This document shows positions 33,752 to 43,014 of a stretch of DNA of 43,821 nt, one piece after another (the stretch's first letter is position 1; each line of letters opens with the position of its first letter). This DNA is from Bacteroidota bacterium (GTDB lineage: Bacteria; Bacteroidota; Rhodothermia; Rhodothermales; JAHQVL01), in the NCBI GenBank assembly GCA_039111535.1, contig JBCCIM010000025.1, forward strand, positions 1-43,821, given 5' to 3'. A program made the translations under genes and the position numbers. Under the pieces are notes generated by a model that saw only the letters and a program-made list of their open reading frames with translations, ran no database searches and was not told where the DNA came from.

Positions 33752-35047
33752 CTAAAGCATCATGTTCATCGGCTGCTCGAGGTATTGCTTGACGGTATTC
33801 AGGAATTGGGCTCCTGTAGCACCATCAACAACACGATGATCGCATGAGAGGCTTAGCTTCATCCGTTTACCCGGTACAATGGCACCGTCTTTTACAACGG
33901 GCACGTCGCGAATACCTCCAATTGCCAGGATACAGGCATTGGGTGGATTGATGATCGCTGTAAAGTTCTCGATGCCAAACATACCGAGGTTGCTGGTTGA
34001 AAACGTAGAGCCTTCAAATTCGTGCGGCTGCAATTTGCGATCACGCGCCTTGCCGGCCAGTTCACGCGTTTCAGCAGCTATCTGAGAAAGCCCTTTGTTG
34101 TCAGCATTGCGAACAACTGGCGTAATCAAGCCCTCGTCAATTGCTACGGCAATCGCAACATGCACCTCATTGTGGAGCCGGATTTCTCCTTCGTTCTCCA
34201 TGTAGGAAGCATTCACGTAAGGATGCTCACGCAGCGCGAGCGCACAAGCTTTCGTGATCAAGTCGTTATACGAGACCTTTTGCTTGTCCTGAGACAACGC
34301 AAGCTCGTTCAGCTGCTGGCGGAACGCCACAGCGCCGTCCATATCCACATCGATCTGCAGATAGAAATGGGGGGACGTGAATTTGCTTTCCGAGAGCCTG
34401 CGCGAAATTGCTTTTCTCATCTGAGAAAGCGGGATAGCATCATATGCTGCGCCAGCCACAGGTGCAGGCTGCTGCGCAACGGCCTGCTGTACAGGTTCTT
34501 GAACAGGTGCTGCAGGATGGCTCGTTCCGATAAGGCTTTCGATATCCCGACGTACGATACGGCCATCAGGACCAGAACCGCTTACCGAAGCAAGGTTAAC
34601 CCCATGCTCCTGGGCCATACGGCGTGCTAGCGGCGACGCCTTTGTGCGCCCGTTAGGCGCACTTCCAACGGGGGCAGCAACAGGAGCGGCAGCACCATCA
34701 CCAGAAGCTGCCGGAACAGCTGCAGGTTCTGCAGCAGGCTCAACTGCCGGCTTAGCTGCTGCAGGAGCCCCACTTCCATAGCGGGCGAGCACACTTGAAA
34801 CGTCTTCACCAGCTTTACCAAGGACGGCAATCAGGCCGCCGATAGGAATCGAATCCCCTTCACCTGCAACACGCTTGAGCAACACCCCATCATCATACAC
34901 TTCAAGATCCATGGTTGCTTTATCCGTCTCAACCTGCGCAATAACATCGCCGGCAGCGACAGGCGCACCTTCATCAGCCAACCACGCTACAAGGACCCCC
35001 TCCTCCATCGTGTCGCTCATCTTCGGCATTTCTACTGGAATAGCCAT
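33752..35047 (-). CDS. pdhC: Pyruvate dehydrogenase E2 (dihydrolipoamide acetyltransferase)
   Basis: E2 forms the core of the complex and transfers acetyl from lipoyl to CoA. Its 431 residues hold one lipoyl domain (1-80; lipoyl Lys43 in ETDKATM), an Ala/Pro-rich linker (about 92-130), a peripheral-subunit-binding domain (about 137-172, ASPLARRMAQEHGVNLASVS) and the catalytic domain with DHRVVDG at about 403-409. Only one lipoyl domain is present, as in Gram-positive and many Bacteroidota forms. The E3 gene is not in view. It is 99 bases after E1 beta. Confidence 0.95.
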   Translation of the reverse strand: MAIPVEMPKMSDTMEEGVLVAWLADEGAPVAAGDVIAQVETDKATMDLEVYDDGVLLKRVAGEGDSIPIGGLIAVLGKAGEDVSSVLARYGSGAPAAAKPAVEPAAEPAAVPAASGDGAAAPVAAPVGSAPNGRTKASPLARRMAQEHGVNLASVSGSGPDGRIVRRDIESLIGTSHPAAPVQEPVQQAVAQQPAPVAGAAYDAIPLSQMRKAISRRLSESKFTSPHFYLQIDVDMDGAVAFRQQLNELALSQDKQKVSYNDLITKACALALREHPYVNASYMENEGEIRLHNEVHVAIAVAIDEGLITPVVRNADNKGLSQIAAETRELAGKARDRKLQPHEFEGSTFSTSNLGMFGIENFTAIINPPNACILAIGGIRDVPVVKDGAIVPGKRMKLSLSCDHRVVDGATGAQFLNTVKQYLEQPMNMML

Positions 35048-35146
35048 TCTCTCTTTCTTTTCAATTTTCAGGGTTCAGATGCCGTGCCGGCTGCAAAACG
35101 CGTTATTTATTTCTCCTTGCGATACAGCCCGGGGTGCGGCAAACAA

Positions 35147-36130
35147 TCAGTTAGCGTACATTACCTGGCGGCATGCTTTATACGTATCTTCAGCGCTAGG
35201 CATGTAGTATTCAATCAGATTCTTCGCGTAAGGCGCCGGCACATCTTTGGCGTTTACACGGAGCACGGGAGCATCGAGGTAATCAAATGCTTCACGTTGA
35301 ATCTGGAAGCCAATTTCTGAAGCAATACTTGCAAACGGGTTGCTTTCATCGACAATCACACACCGGTTGGTTTTCTTGACAGAAGCCAAAATGGTTTCCA
35401 TGTCAAGTGGCCGGATTGTGCGCGGATCGATCACTTCAGGATCAAACCCTTCCTGCACCAGCATTTCTGCGGCCTTCATGGCAACCCAGTAGCTTTTGTT
35501 ATGGGCGATGATGGTTACGTCTTTGCCTTCGCGTGCAATGCGTGCCTTGCCAATCGGGATGAGGTAGTCTTTTGCATCAGACACTTCTCCTTTCATGCCG
35601 TACATCACTTCGCTTTCCATGAACAACACTGGGTCGTCATCGCGAATAGCAGACTTCAAGAGGCCTTTGGCATCGTCCGGGTTTGAAATCGAAATAACTT
35701 TCAAACCAGGGATGGTTGAGAAAATAGACTCAAAGGAGGTGTTGTGCGTAGCAGCAAGCTGCCCGGCAGCACCGTTAGGACCGCGAAATACGATCGGGAA
35801 TTTGAACTGCCCACCCGACATGTAGCGTACTTTGGCTGCATTGTTGATCAGTTGGTCCATTGCTACCATCGAGAAATTCCAGGTCATGAACTCGATGATT
35901 GGGCGGAGGCCATTCATTGCAGCGCCAATGCCGAGGCCGGCAAATCCGTTTTCTGCAATCGGGGTGTCGATGACGCGTTTCGCGCCAAACTGCTTCAACA
36001 TCCCCTCACTTACCTTGTATGCGCCATTATACTCGGACACTTCCTCACCCATGAGGAAAATTGACTCGTCGCGCTCCATCTCTTCGACCATCGCCGCGCG
36101 AATTGCTTCTCTTAATTGTAATTCTGCCAT
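35147..36130 (-). CDS. pdhB: Pyruvate dehydrogenase E1 component, beta subunit
   Basis: The 327-residue protein is the beta half of the thiamine-diphosphate-dependent E1 heterotetramer. Visible are LREAIRAAMVEEMERDE at the start, the conserved EEVSEYNGAYKVSEG, DTPIAENGFAGLGIGAAM and FPIVFRGPNGAAGQLAATHN. The C-terminal half is the transketolase C domain (GKDVTIIAHNKSYWVAMKAA, then VIDPRTIRPLD). Length is normal. It follows E1 alpha by 76 bases. Confidence 0.95.
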   Translation of the reverse strand: MAELQLREAIRAAMVEEMERDESIFLMGEEVSEYNGAYKVSEGMLKQFGAKRVIDTPIAENGFAGLGIGAAMNGLRPIIEFMTWNFSMVAMDQLINNAAKVRYMSGGQFKFPIVFRGPNGAAGQLAATHNTSFESIFSTIPGLKVISISNPDDAKGLLKSAIRDDDPVLFMESEVMYGMKGEVSDAKDYLIPIGKARIAREGKDVTIIAHNKSYWVAMKAAEMLVQEGFDPEVIDPRTIRPLDMETILASVKKTNRCVIVDESNPFASIASEIGFQIQREAFDYLDAPVLRVNAKDVPAPYAKNLIEYYMPSAEDTYKACRQVMYAN

Positions 36131-36206
36131 TTTAAAAACTTGGTTCTTTATACACGTCGCCGGGACGCGTGATAACGGGTTGCAAGAAACTCAGAAGGAT
36201 GCGCGA

Positions 36207-37349
36207 CTACGTGGTAAACGGGTAATCCTTATCAGAGTAAATGTCTTCGTAGATCGTTTCCAGGCCAGGTGCTGGACTGTTTTCAGCAAACTCTACTGAC
36301 TCCATCACTTCTTGCTTAACTTCATCGTCAACTTTGTCGAGCTGCGCGTTTGTTGCCATTTTGTGCTCAAGCAAGTAGGCTTTCAAGCGCAGAATCGGAT
36401 CTTCATCCTTTTTGGCATCCAGTTCTTCTTTCGTCCGGTATTTCTGTGGGTCACTCATGGAGTGGCCGCGGTAGCGATACGTCCGGATTTCAATCAGGGA
36501 TGGTTTACCTTCACGCGCCATGGCAACGTGGTGCTGCATGGCTTCGTAGACACTAAACACATCCATGCCGCTGACAAGCGAGCTTGGCATGTCGTAGCTG
36601 AGCGCCTGTTTGTACAGATCGGGCTCAGCAGCAGCGCGGTCAACAGCGGTGCCCATTGCGTACTGGTTGTTTTCCACAACAAATATTACGGGCAGATCGT
36701 AGAGGCCGGCGAGATTAGCGGCTTCGTGGAACGCACCCTGGTGGATAGCCCCATCACCAAAAAAGGCGAGACAAACCGTGTCTTCACCTTTATACTTATT
36801 TGCAAATGCGATGCCTGTACCTACTGGAATATGGGCGCCCACGATACCGTGTCCCCCCATCATTTTCAATTCCTTGCTAAAATAGTGCATCGAACCGCCT
36901 TTACCGCGCGAGCAGCCGTCAATTTTACCAAACAGCTCAGCCATGCACTCGTTCGACGTCATCCCCATGGCAAGCGCGTGACCGTGATCCCGGTATGCAG
37001 TGATCACTGAGTCTTCTCCAATCCGAATGGCCTGGGCTGTTCCTGTCGAAATGGCTTCCTGTCCAATATAGAGATGAAGGAAACCGCCAATCTTCTGCTT
37101 CCCGTACATCTGAGCAGCCCGCTCTTCAAAACGACGCTGAAGTAACATGCTACGGTACATGTCCAATACATCAGCCTTGGTAAGGCCCAGTTGCCGGTGT
37201 GTTTTGTTGCTCGGCGGATAAGTATTGAATGTAACTGAAAGCGGTTCAGCTTTAAGTCCATCAAGCGCATGACCGTTAACACTAGATGTCGCCGCGCTTT
37301 TCCGCGGTGACTTTTTCTTTACTGTCTTTTTTCCTGTTTCGCTTGCCAT
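36207..37349 (-). CDS. pdhA: Pyruvate dehydrogenase E1 component, alpha subunit
   Basis: E1 alpha decarboxylates pyruvate with thiamine diphosphate. The 380-residue protein has a Lys/Ser-rich leader (about 1-45, not part of the fold), the YGKQKIGGFLHLYIGQEA segment, the ThDP/Mg motif GDG-x(n)-NN at 198-228, and RYRGHSMSDP in the phosphorylation-loop position. The order alpha, beta, E2 is the usual heterotetrameric arrangement. The leader length is unusual and may be disordered. Confidence 0.95.
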   Translation of the reverse strand: MASETGKKTVKKKSPRKSAATSSVNGHALDGLKAEPLSVTFNTYPPSNKTHRQLGLTKADVLDMYRSMLLQRRFEERAAQMYGKQKIGGFLHLYIGQEAISTGTAQAIRIGEDSVITAYRDHGHALAMGMTSNECMAELFGKIDGCSRGKGGSMHYFSKELKMMGGHGIVGAHIPVGTGIAFANKYKGEDTVCLAFFGDGAIHQGAFHEAANLAGLYDLPVIFVVENNQYAMGTAVDRAAAEPDLYKQALSYDMPSSLVSGMDVFSVYEAMQHHVAMAREGKPSLIEIRTYRYRGHSMSDPQKYRTKEELDAKKDEDPILRLKAYLLEHKMATNAQLDKVDDEVKQEVMESVEFAENSPAPGLETIYEDIYSDKDYPFTT

Positions 37350-37981
37350 TAGAATAAGTATGTGAATTTGAAATTCTATCTCGTCTTCACGCCGAAGAAT
37401 TTATATACATTGAAAGCAGTTATTGACCCCTGATAAGACGCCAGTCACCTTTCATTCGCATCACCGCAAATTGCATGCGAAAGATGCATCAATTCTGTGC
37501 GATTGTTTCAGCACGAACACCAAGCCTCATTTCGGCATACAGCCAGGCTTGTAAATTTAAGCGCATCGCATTTTTAACCAGCGGGGTAACCGGGCCCTTC
37601 TTCACTTCAGCGACACGATTCGAGGGCGCTGCATGCACACGTTATCCGGGGCCACACGGCCGGGCCAAAATTTCATTCAGCATATTAATTTATGAAATCT
37701 GCCTTTTAAAATTTGGCTCTTATGTAAGAACTTCTTGAGTAACTTGTGAAGTTATTGCCGGTTGAAATCGCTTTTTTCATTATTTTAACAAAAAGCACAG
37801 ATTGAAGAGGTCTAGCCCAGATTAGATCCCTCCCCTTCCGGGCTCTCACAAAATTTTGACAATCTGGCAGGCTACAAAACAGCCCAATCGAAACAGGATC
37901 GCCCGTGAAAGGTTTTGTATTTTCTTTGGATAGACAAAGGCTGTAACACTCTTGGTAAGGCACGCACTAAATCCCTAAAGC
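37350..37981. other. 632-base divergent intergenic region between pdhA and the ECF sigma gene
   Basis: Both flanking genes read outwards, so promoters for both are expected here. I see a 6-bp hairpin (TAACTT/AAGTTA, 37740-37754) and an AGCCC/GGGCT pair near 37810-37850. A TTGACA occurs at about 37856, but no -10 at the right spacing follows. No tRNA or small gene could be supported. Length is high for this window. Confidence 0.45.
37740..37754. repeat. Short perfect stem-loop in the pdhA-sigma gap
   Basis: TAACTT pairs with AAGTTA around a 3-base loop. It may be chance or an operator in the divergent promoter region. Confidence 0.3.
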
Positions 37982-38575
37982 ATGCAAGTCCAACCTAAAG
38001 ATACTTCAGGTGACATAGATCTGGATGCCCTTTTAAAAGGAGATGCCGTTGCATTTGAGCGGCTTGTCCAAAAAGAAAGTCCCAGGCTCTTTCGTATGAT
38101 CATGCGCATAGTGCAGGATGAAGACGAAGCACGGAGTGTCATGCAGGAAACGTACCTCCAGGCCTATAAAAGGTTGGATACGTTCCGGCGTGAATCCAAG
38201 TTTTCTACCTGGTTATATGCCATTGGCCTCAATTTAGCGCGCGCTTCATTGCGTAAAATGAAGCGTTTTGACGCATTAGAAGAGGACAAGATGGATCGAT
38301 TGCAACCCAGTTTTACGGGAGGCATGTTTTCGGAAAGCCCTGAGGTATGGAATCCTCAAAAAATGGCTGAGCGCGCAGAACGTAAACAGCTCGTTCACGA
38401 TGCCATTAAAGAACTACCGGTAGACTACCGCACCGTTCTGACCCTGAGAGACATTGAAGAGCTATCGACTACTGAAGTAGCACAAACGCTTGACATAAGT
38501 GAGGGCGCTGTGCGTGTGCGGCTCCATCGGGCCCGACAGGCATTACGCGGGATACTTGACCGGTATTTCCGTTAA
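37982..38575 (+). CDS. ECF-type RNA polymerase sigma factor
   Basis: The 197-residue protein has sigma region 2 (AFERLVQKESPRLFRMIMRI, then SVMQETYLQAYKRL and FSTWLYAIGLNLA) and region 4 (IKELPVDYRTVLTLRDIEEL, then ISEGAVRVRLHRARQALR), with no region 1 or 3. It redirects RNA polymerase to an unknown set of promoters in response to a signal. The next gene, 31 bases on, is its probable anti-sigma factor. No autoregulatory promoter could be fixed upstream. Confidence 0.93.
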   Translation: MQVQPKDTSGDIDLDALLKGDAVAFERLVQKESPRLFRMIMRIVQDEDEARSVMQETYLQAYKRLDTFRRESKFSTWLYAIGLNLARASLRKMKRFDALEEDKMDRLQPSFTGGMFSESPEVWNPQKMAERAERKQLVHDAIKELPVDYRTVLTLRDIEELSTTEVAQTLDISEGAVRVRLHRARQALRGILDRYFR

Positions 38576-38606
38576 TCGATGACTGGATATTCAAACGTGT
38601 AACTAC

Positions 38607-38888
38607 ATGAAATTGCTCCACAAAATAATGCACCTGTTCCGGCCCATGATGTCGTGCGAAGAGGTCAATGATTTTATTCTTGATTACCTCGAAGGCCGAC
38701 TCCCACGGGAGACAAAACTAAAGTTTGAAAAGCACCTGGAAATGTGCCCGTGCTGTGTACCGTTCCTCGACCAGTACAAACAGACGGTAGAAATGGTAGC
38801 AACGGAAGGCCAAATCGAAGTGCCTGCCGACCTTGCTGAACATACCCTGTCCTTTCTGCGCGAACAACTGCCCAGCCTGCAAAAATAA
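38607..38888 (+). CDS. Zinc-binding anti-sigma factor (zf-HC2/ZAS domain)
   Basis: The 93-residue soluble protein carries the ZAS metal site H43-x3-C47-x2-C50 in KHLEMCPCC, with an upstream Cys17 (MMSCEEVNDFILDYLEG) as likely fourth ligand. It has no membrane helix, unlike many anti-sigma factors, so signal sensing is cytoplasmic, for instance by redox or metal change; this is inference from the family. It directly follows the sigma gene. Confidence 0.88.
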   Translation: MKLLHKIMHLFRPMMSCEEVNDFILDYLEGRLPRETKLKFEKHLEMCPCCVPFLDQYKQTVEMVATEGQIEVPADLAEHTLSFLREQLPSLQK

Positions 38889-39191
38889 TTCTGACAGCTA
38901 TTCGATAAGAGCGTTACCACACCAAGCCACCAGCGTTTCTTTCTTCCCGCCTATCTTTTGCAGTTTATGCTGCATCAAGCGTATCTTTCTCCCGCTTGCC
39001 GCAACCAACTTGCGTGAGCGCGAGGCACGCCACCTCCTCCAAAGCCGCCTGCTCCAGGCACTTAATTCAATGGGCGCTGTAGTATATACCACCACCGTAC
39101 TGCACCGTGTGAACGACACCGTACGCGTATAACCGCATTGCTTTCTGTCGACAAGCGGTTTATAGCAAAGGAAAATATTGAGGTTGAGGGC
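38889..39191. other. 303-base stretch between anti-sigma gene and glycosyltransferase
   Basis: No gene can be supported. A 40-codon tail in one plus-strand frame (from a TTG at 39010 to the stop ending at 39132) has coding-like codons, but lacks a ribosome site or known relatives. It might be a small peptide or a remnant. Confidence 0.3.
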
Positions 39192-39920
39192 ATGACAGGA
39201 CGTTCCCTGGTACTGATTCCCACCTATAACGAAGCTGCCAACATATTGCTTGTCATCCAGGCTGTATTGGGACTGGATGAAGACATTGCTATGCTTGTTA
39301 TTGACGATGGCTCTTCGGACGGCACAGCAGAGCTCGTCCATGACATGCGCAGCAAGTATCCAGACAAAATCGACATCCTTGAACGCGAAAGTAAACTAGG
39401 CCTGGGCACGGCCTACCTCGCCGGCTTCCGCTATGCACTGGAAAACAACTTCGATTTTGTGTGCGAGATGGATGCAGACTTCTCCCACAATCCAACTGAT
39501 TTGCCCCAGTTGATTGCCCCTGTTAAAAACGATACAGCCGACCTTGCCGTAGGCTCACGGTATATCAATGGTGTTCGAGTAATGAACTGGCCACTTAGCC
39601 GGCTTATTCTTTCTTATGGCGCCGGCATCTACACACGTGCCATCACTCGCCTTCCGGTTCACGACGTGACAGCCGGCTTCAAATGTTATCACCGACGTGT
39701 ACTCGAAGCTATTGATTTGCACCGTGTCAAATCAAATGGCTACTCGTTTCAAATAGAAATGAAGTACCGTGCCTGGCGAAAAGGCTACCGGCTGACAGAA
39801 GTCCCGATTGTCTTTACCGAACGTACCGAAGGACAATCCAAGATGAGCAAGAAAATTGTGTGGGAAGCCATGCATAAAGTCTGGGAGCTGCGGTTTAGAG
39901 ACCTGATCAAAAAACTTTAG
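39192..39920 (+). CDS. Polyprenol-phosphate mannosyltransferase-like GT2 enzyme
   Basis: The 242-residue enzyme is similar to dolichol-phosphate mannose synthase. It has LIPTYNEAANI, the nucleotide-binding DDGSSDGTAELV, the metal motif DADFSHNP, VGSRYINGV and TAGFKCYHR. It makes a polyprenol-phosphate sugar that membrane GT-C enzymes can use, and so may serve the polytopic proteins elsewhere in the window. The TTG at 39138 would add 18 residues, but the ATG at 39192 follows a purine-rich GAGGTTGAGGG and is the position where the family starts. No membrane tail. Confidence 0.9.
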   Translation: MTGRSLVLIPTYNEAANILLVIQAVLGLDEDIAMLVIDDGSSDGTAELVHDMRSKYPDKIDILERESKLGLGTAYLAGFRYALENNFDFVCEMDADFSHNPTDLPQLIAPVKNDTADLAVGSRYINGVRVMNWPLSRLILSYGAGIYTRAITRLPVHDVTAGFKCYHRRVLEAIDLHRVKSNGYSFQIEMKYRAWRKGYRLTEVPIVFTERTEGQSKMSKKIVWEAMHKVWELRFRDLIKKL

Positions 39921-40008
39921 CAGCCGTCACAATCACCAATCACCATCACACAGGTGCCATCGGAGGCACCAAAAGGTGTGCGCTTTGGGCCTTTTTCGCA
40001 AATTTAGC

Positions 40009-40045
40009 GCAAAAAACGTTTCTCAATGGAACGTTTTTGCTTTTT
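40009..40045 (+). terminator. Rho-independent terminator after the mannosyltransferase gene
   Basis: GCAAAAAACGTT (40009-40020) pairs with AACGTTTTTGC (40030-40040) with one bulged A, around a 9-base loop, followed by TTTTT. It ends about 70 bases before the icd start, on the same strand. A weaker GGTGCC/GGCACC stem lies at 39953-39970. Confidence 0.7.
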
Positions 40046-40054
40046 CTAAACTAT

Positions 40055-40069
40055 CTGTTGGCCCAACAG
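40055..40069. promoter_or_regulatory. 15-base palindrome upstream of icd
   Basis: CTGTTGG and CCAACAG flank a single C. It lies 45 bases before the icd ATG, after the upstream terminator, where a regulator could act on icd. No regulator is known. Confidence 0.4.
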
Positions 40070-40114
40070 CACTACGATTTTTAAATACCCATTACCCTAA
40101 AGCTAGCTTTTGCA

Positions 40115-41356
40115 ATGCCTGAATACACAAAATTAGTTACGCCGACCGACGGAGCGCGCATCACACTTGAAGATGGCAACCTGGTTGTCCCAAACAACCC
40201 GATTGTACCTTTCATCGAAGGAGACGGCATTGGGCCTGACATCTGGCGTGCTGCTCAGCATGTTTTTGATTCTGCAGTTGCAAAAGCCTACGGTGGCAAT
40301 CGCAAAATCTCGTGGTTTGAAGTATATGCCGGCGAAAAAGCCTTTGCCAAATACGATGAGTGGCTGCCGAACGATACGCTGGAAGCCATCCGGCACCACC
40401 TCGTGTCCATCAAAGGCCCGCTAACAACCCCGGTTGGCGGCGGTATCCGCTCGCTGAACGTGGCCCTGCGGCAGAAGCTTGATCTTTTCGCTTGCGTCCG
40501 CCCTATCCAGTACTTCACCGGCGTACCATCACCCGTTCGCGCGCCAGAGAAGGTCAACATGGTCATCTTCCGCGAAAACTCGGAAGACATTTATGCCGGC
40601 ATCGAGTACGAACATGGCTCTGATGACAACGCCAAGCTGATCAAATTCCTCCAGGAAGAAATGGGCGTAACGTCTATTCGCTTCCCGGAAACGAGTGGTA
40701 TTGGTATCAAGCCTATTTCAAAAGAAGGCACGTACCGCCTCGTTCGGTCTGCCATCAAATACGCTATTGCTGAAGGACTGCCAAGTGTTACCCTCGTCCA
40801 CAAAGGCAACATCATGAAGTTCACCGAAGGTGGCTTCCGCGACTGGGGATATCAGATTGCCAAAGAAGAGTTTGGCGCTGAAGTAATTGGTGAAGGCCCG
40901 TGGTGTAAACTGCCAAATGGTATTATCATCAAGGATGTAATTGCAGATGCGTTCTTGCAGCAGATTCTCACGCGTCCTGCTGAGTACAGTGTGATTGCAA
41001 CCATGAACCTGAATGGCGACTACATCTCTGACGCCCTCGCGGCACAGGTAGGCGGCATCGGTATTGCACCGGGCGCAAACATCAACTACGATACAGGACT
41101 GGCCATTTTTGAGGCCACGCACGGCACAGCACCAAAATACACCGGGCAGGACAAGGTTAATCCTGGATCCGTTATTCTATCTGGTGAAATGATGCTTCGC
41201 TACATGGGTTGGAAAGAAGCAGCAGACCTGATCATTTCGTCCCTTGAAAAGACCATCAGTCAGAAGCGTGTCACGTACGACTTCGAACGACTGATGGAAG
41301 GCGCCACGCTGCTCAAGTGTAGCGAGTTTGGCAATGCCATGGTCGAAAACATGTAG
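40115..41356 (+). CDS. icd: NADP-dependent isocitrate dehydrogenase
   Basis: This TCA-cycle enzyme oxidises isocitrate to 2-oxoglutarate with NADP. The 413-residue protein is very close to the E. coli type. The substrate serine is in [10 protein letters not shown] at Ser113, identical in number to E. coli, where AceK phosphorylates it. The NADP-type signature [17 protein letters not shown] is present with the Lys-Tyr pair that binds the 2'-phosphate. [15 protein letters not shown] and [17 protein letters not shown] are intact. No aceK is in view. A bidirectional terminator follows at 41376-41409. Confidence 0.97.
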   Translation: MPEYTKLVTPTDGARITLEDGNLVVPNNPIVPFIEGDGIGPDIWRAAQHVFDSAVAKAYGGNRKISWFEVYAGEKAFAKYDEWLPNDTLEAIRHHLVSIKGPLTTPVGGGIRSLNVALRQKLDLFACVRPIQYFTGVPSPVRAPEKVNMVIFRENSEDIYAGIEYEHGSDDNAKLIKFLQEEMGVTSIRFPETSGIGIKPISKEGTYRLVRSAIKYAIAEGLPSVTLVHKGNIMKFTEGGFRDWGYQIAKEEFGAEVIGEGPWCKLPNGIIIKDVIADAFLQQILTRPAEYSVIATMNLNGDYISDALAAQVGGIGIAPGANINYDTGLAIFEATHGTAPKYTGQDKVNPGSVILSGEMMLRYMGWKEAADLIISSLEKTISQKRVTYDFERLMEGATLLKCSEFGNAMVENM

Positions 41357-41375
41357 TTGATCCGACAAAAAGTAG

Positions 41376-41409
41376 AAAAGGGAGTGCTGAGGTTCAGCAC
41401 TCCCTTTTT
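41376..41409. terminator. Bidirectional rho-independent terminator between icd and the GT4 gene
   Basis: An 11-bp core (GGGAGTGCTGA/TCAGCACTCCC, 41380-41390 with 41394-41404) is extended by AAAA and TTTT on the outside, with a 3-base loop. It has a T-tract in both directions and lies between two genes that converge. Confidence 0.9.
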
Positions 41410-41443
41410 AATTTGTCTATGTTTTTTAACGCCTCAATGCTTG

Positions 41444-42697
41444 CTAGACATTTGAGTCACTCACTAACTGGGGCTTGATTGCCTCGGGCATTCTTGCGGT
41501 CTTGAACCCCAACACGTTGATGTACGCATCAACCAGCTTGGGCACGGAATATTCCCACGCAATCGACTGCTCAACGCGCTGCCGGCCAATTAAACCCATT
41601 TCATTTCGGCGCGCCTCATCGTCCATCAATTGGGCAAGGGCCTCGCCAAATTTTTCTGTATTGTTGTCCGGCACATACATGGCTGCATCTTTCGACGTAA
41701 ACCGGTGCTCAGGCAGATCAAACGCAATGATCGGCTTGGAAAAAGCCATGTACTCTGTCATTTTGATCATCGTGCACTTGTCATTGAAGTCGTTTGACGG
41801 ATCCGGATCCACTCCGATATCAATCGAAGTCAGGTACCGCATCAGCTTTTCTTTTTTGAGCCAGCCGGTAAACTGAACGTGGTCTTCAAGTCCATACTCA
41901 CGCGTCATTGCCTTGATGCGCGGTACATCGTCGCCATCTCCCATGATAATGGCAAGAAAGTCGTCCCGATTAAGGCTGGTCTTGAGATGATGGAGTGCTT
42001 TGATAAAGTAATCGAGCCCATCCTGGATGCCAATAGAGCCGGCATAGCCAAAAATGGACTTCGGCATGTTGACCAGTTCAGGGTAAGGCTGCACGTAATC
42101 CATGAAACTCAGCGGCGGCCCGTTACGGACAATTTTAACTTTCGACTCAGCAACTCCACCACGTGTTAGTGCTATTTTTTTATACGACTCATTGGTTGCT
42201 ATAACGAGATCGGCCGTACGAAATGACCACCGCTCCAGCAGCCTGAGTACGTTGTAAACCAGTTTATTGCCCTTCCCACCGGTTCTTGCCATGTACAATT
42301 CAGGAGCAAGATCGTGGTGATCAAAGACAAATTTCTTCCCGAACAGCTTGTAAAAAAGCCCAATTGCAAAGAGGGTATCAGGTGGATTGTGGGCATGGAT
42401 TACGTCAAACCCTTCTTTCCTCCAAACCGAAAACGACACAATGAATGCGACAATGGTAGAATACAGAAACTCCCATACGAACCCCCAAAACGAATCGCGT
42501 TCCGTGGGTTCGGGATACCTGTATACATGGACATCATCCACTACATCCCGTTTAGGCTGCCCCAAAGCGCGTGGCGCAATAACTGTTACGTGGAAACCCG
42601 CGTCTACAAGCGCCAATGCTTCTCTCCGGACCCGGGTATCACCAGGATAGGAATTGTTTTCCACCAGCATTAGAATGCTGTTTTTTAACGCTGCCAT
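41444..42697 (-). CDS. Family 4 glycosyltransferase
   Basis: The 417-residue GT-B enzyme has an N-terminal GT4 domain (SYPGDTRVRREALALVDAGF, then VIHAHNPPDTLFA and DHHDLAPELY), and a C-terminal Rossmann domain (FGYAGSIGIQDGLDYFIKAL, then the EYMAFSKPIIAFDLPEHRF donor-binding loop). The layout is similar to WbuB-type enzymes that build cell-wall or exopolysaccharide chains. A hydrophobic stretch in the first domain (FLYSTIVAFIVSFSVW) may attach it to the membrane. The ATG at 42697 is preferred over the TTG three bases upstream. Confidence 0.92.
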   Translation of the reverse strand: MAALKNSILMLVENNSYPGDTRVRREALALVDAGFHVTVIAPRALGQPKRDVVDDVHVYRYPEPTERDSFWGFVWEFLYSTIVAFIVSFSVWRKEGFDVIHAHNPPDTLFAIGLFYKLFGKKFVFDHHDLAPELYMARTGGKGNKLVYNVLRLLERWSFRTADLVIATNESYKKIALTRGGVAESKVKIVRNGPPLSFMDYVQPYPELVNMPKSIFGYAGSIGIQDGLDYFIKALHHLKTSLNRDDFLAIIMGDGDDVPRIKAMTREYGLEDHVQFTGWLKKEKLMRYLTSIDIGVDPDPSNDFNDKCTMIKMTEYMAFSKPIIAFDLPEHRFTSKDAAMYVPDNNTEKFGEALAQLMDDEARRNEMGLIGRQRVEQSIAWEYSVPKLVDAYINVLGFKTARMPEAIKPQLVSDSNV

Positions 42698-43014
42698 CAA
42701 TAATCTGCAGTTCTTTTAATGACTCGGGTGGTATCATCAGGACACCACACTGATATAGAGAAATGAGCCACTCACCTGGGGTAAGACAATAAAATCCACT
42801 TTCCTCAGTGCATATACACTGATTTGCAGCACTGCGGCCCTGGCTTATTCAGCCAAGATCGAATTATCTTCAGTAAGGGCTGTGGATCTTAGTCTCTCCA
42901 CTCATTCATCACGGTGCGACGTGTCTACGGGTAAAAAAACATCTTTGCTATTTCTTTACCGAAGGGTATCAAATGACGTGCCTGTATGCCGAATAGTCTT
43001 AAGAAGGGGCTAAA
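42698..43014. other. Non-coding gap upstream of the GT4 gene
   Basis: About 317 bases. It holds the leader of the GT4 gene and, near the start of the next gene's end, a GGTAAA/TTTACC pair (42931-42960) without a clear T-tract. No gene is seen. Confidence 0.35.

Noticed and set aside
34022-34630. Plus-strand frame of about 200 codons
   Set aside because: Antisense to the E2 catalytic domain; no domain or start support.
37600-37660. GATTCGAGG, similar to a tRNA T-loop
   Set aside because: No acceptor stem, D-loop or anticodon stem can be folded around it.
38833-39132. Plus-strand frame overlapping the anti-sigma gene, ending with MGAVVYTTTVLHRVNDTVRV
   Set aside because: The first half overlaps a clear gene in another frame; the last 40 codons look coding-like but have no start or known relative. 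Left as a note in the gap entry.
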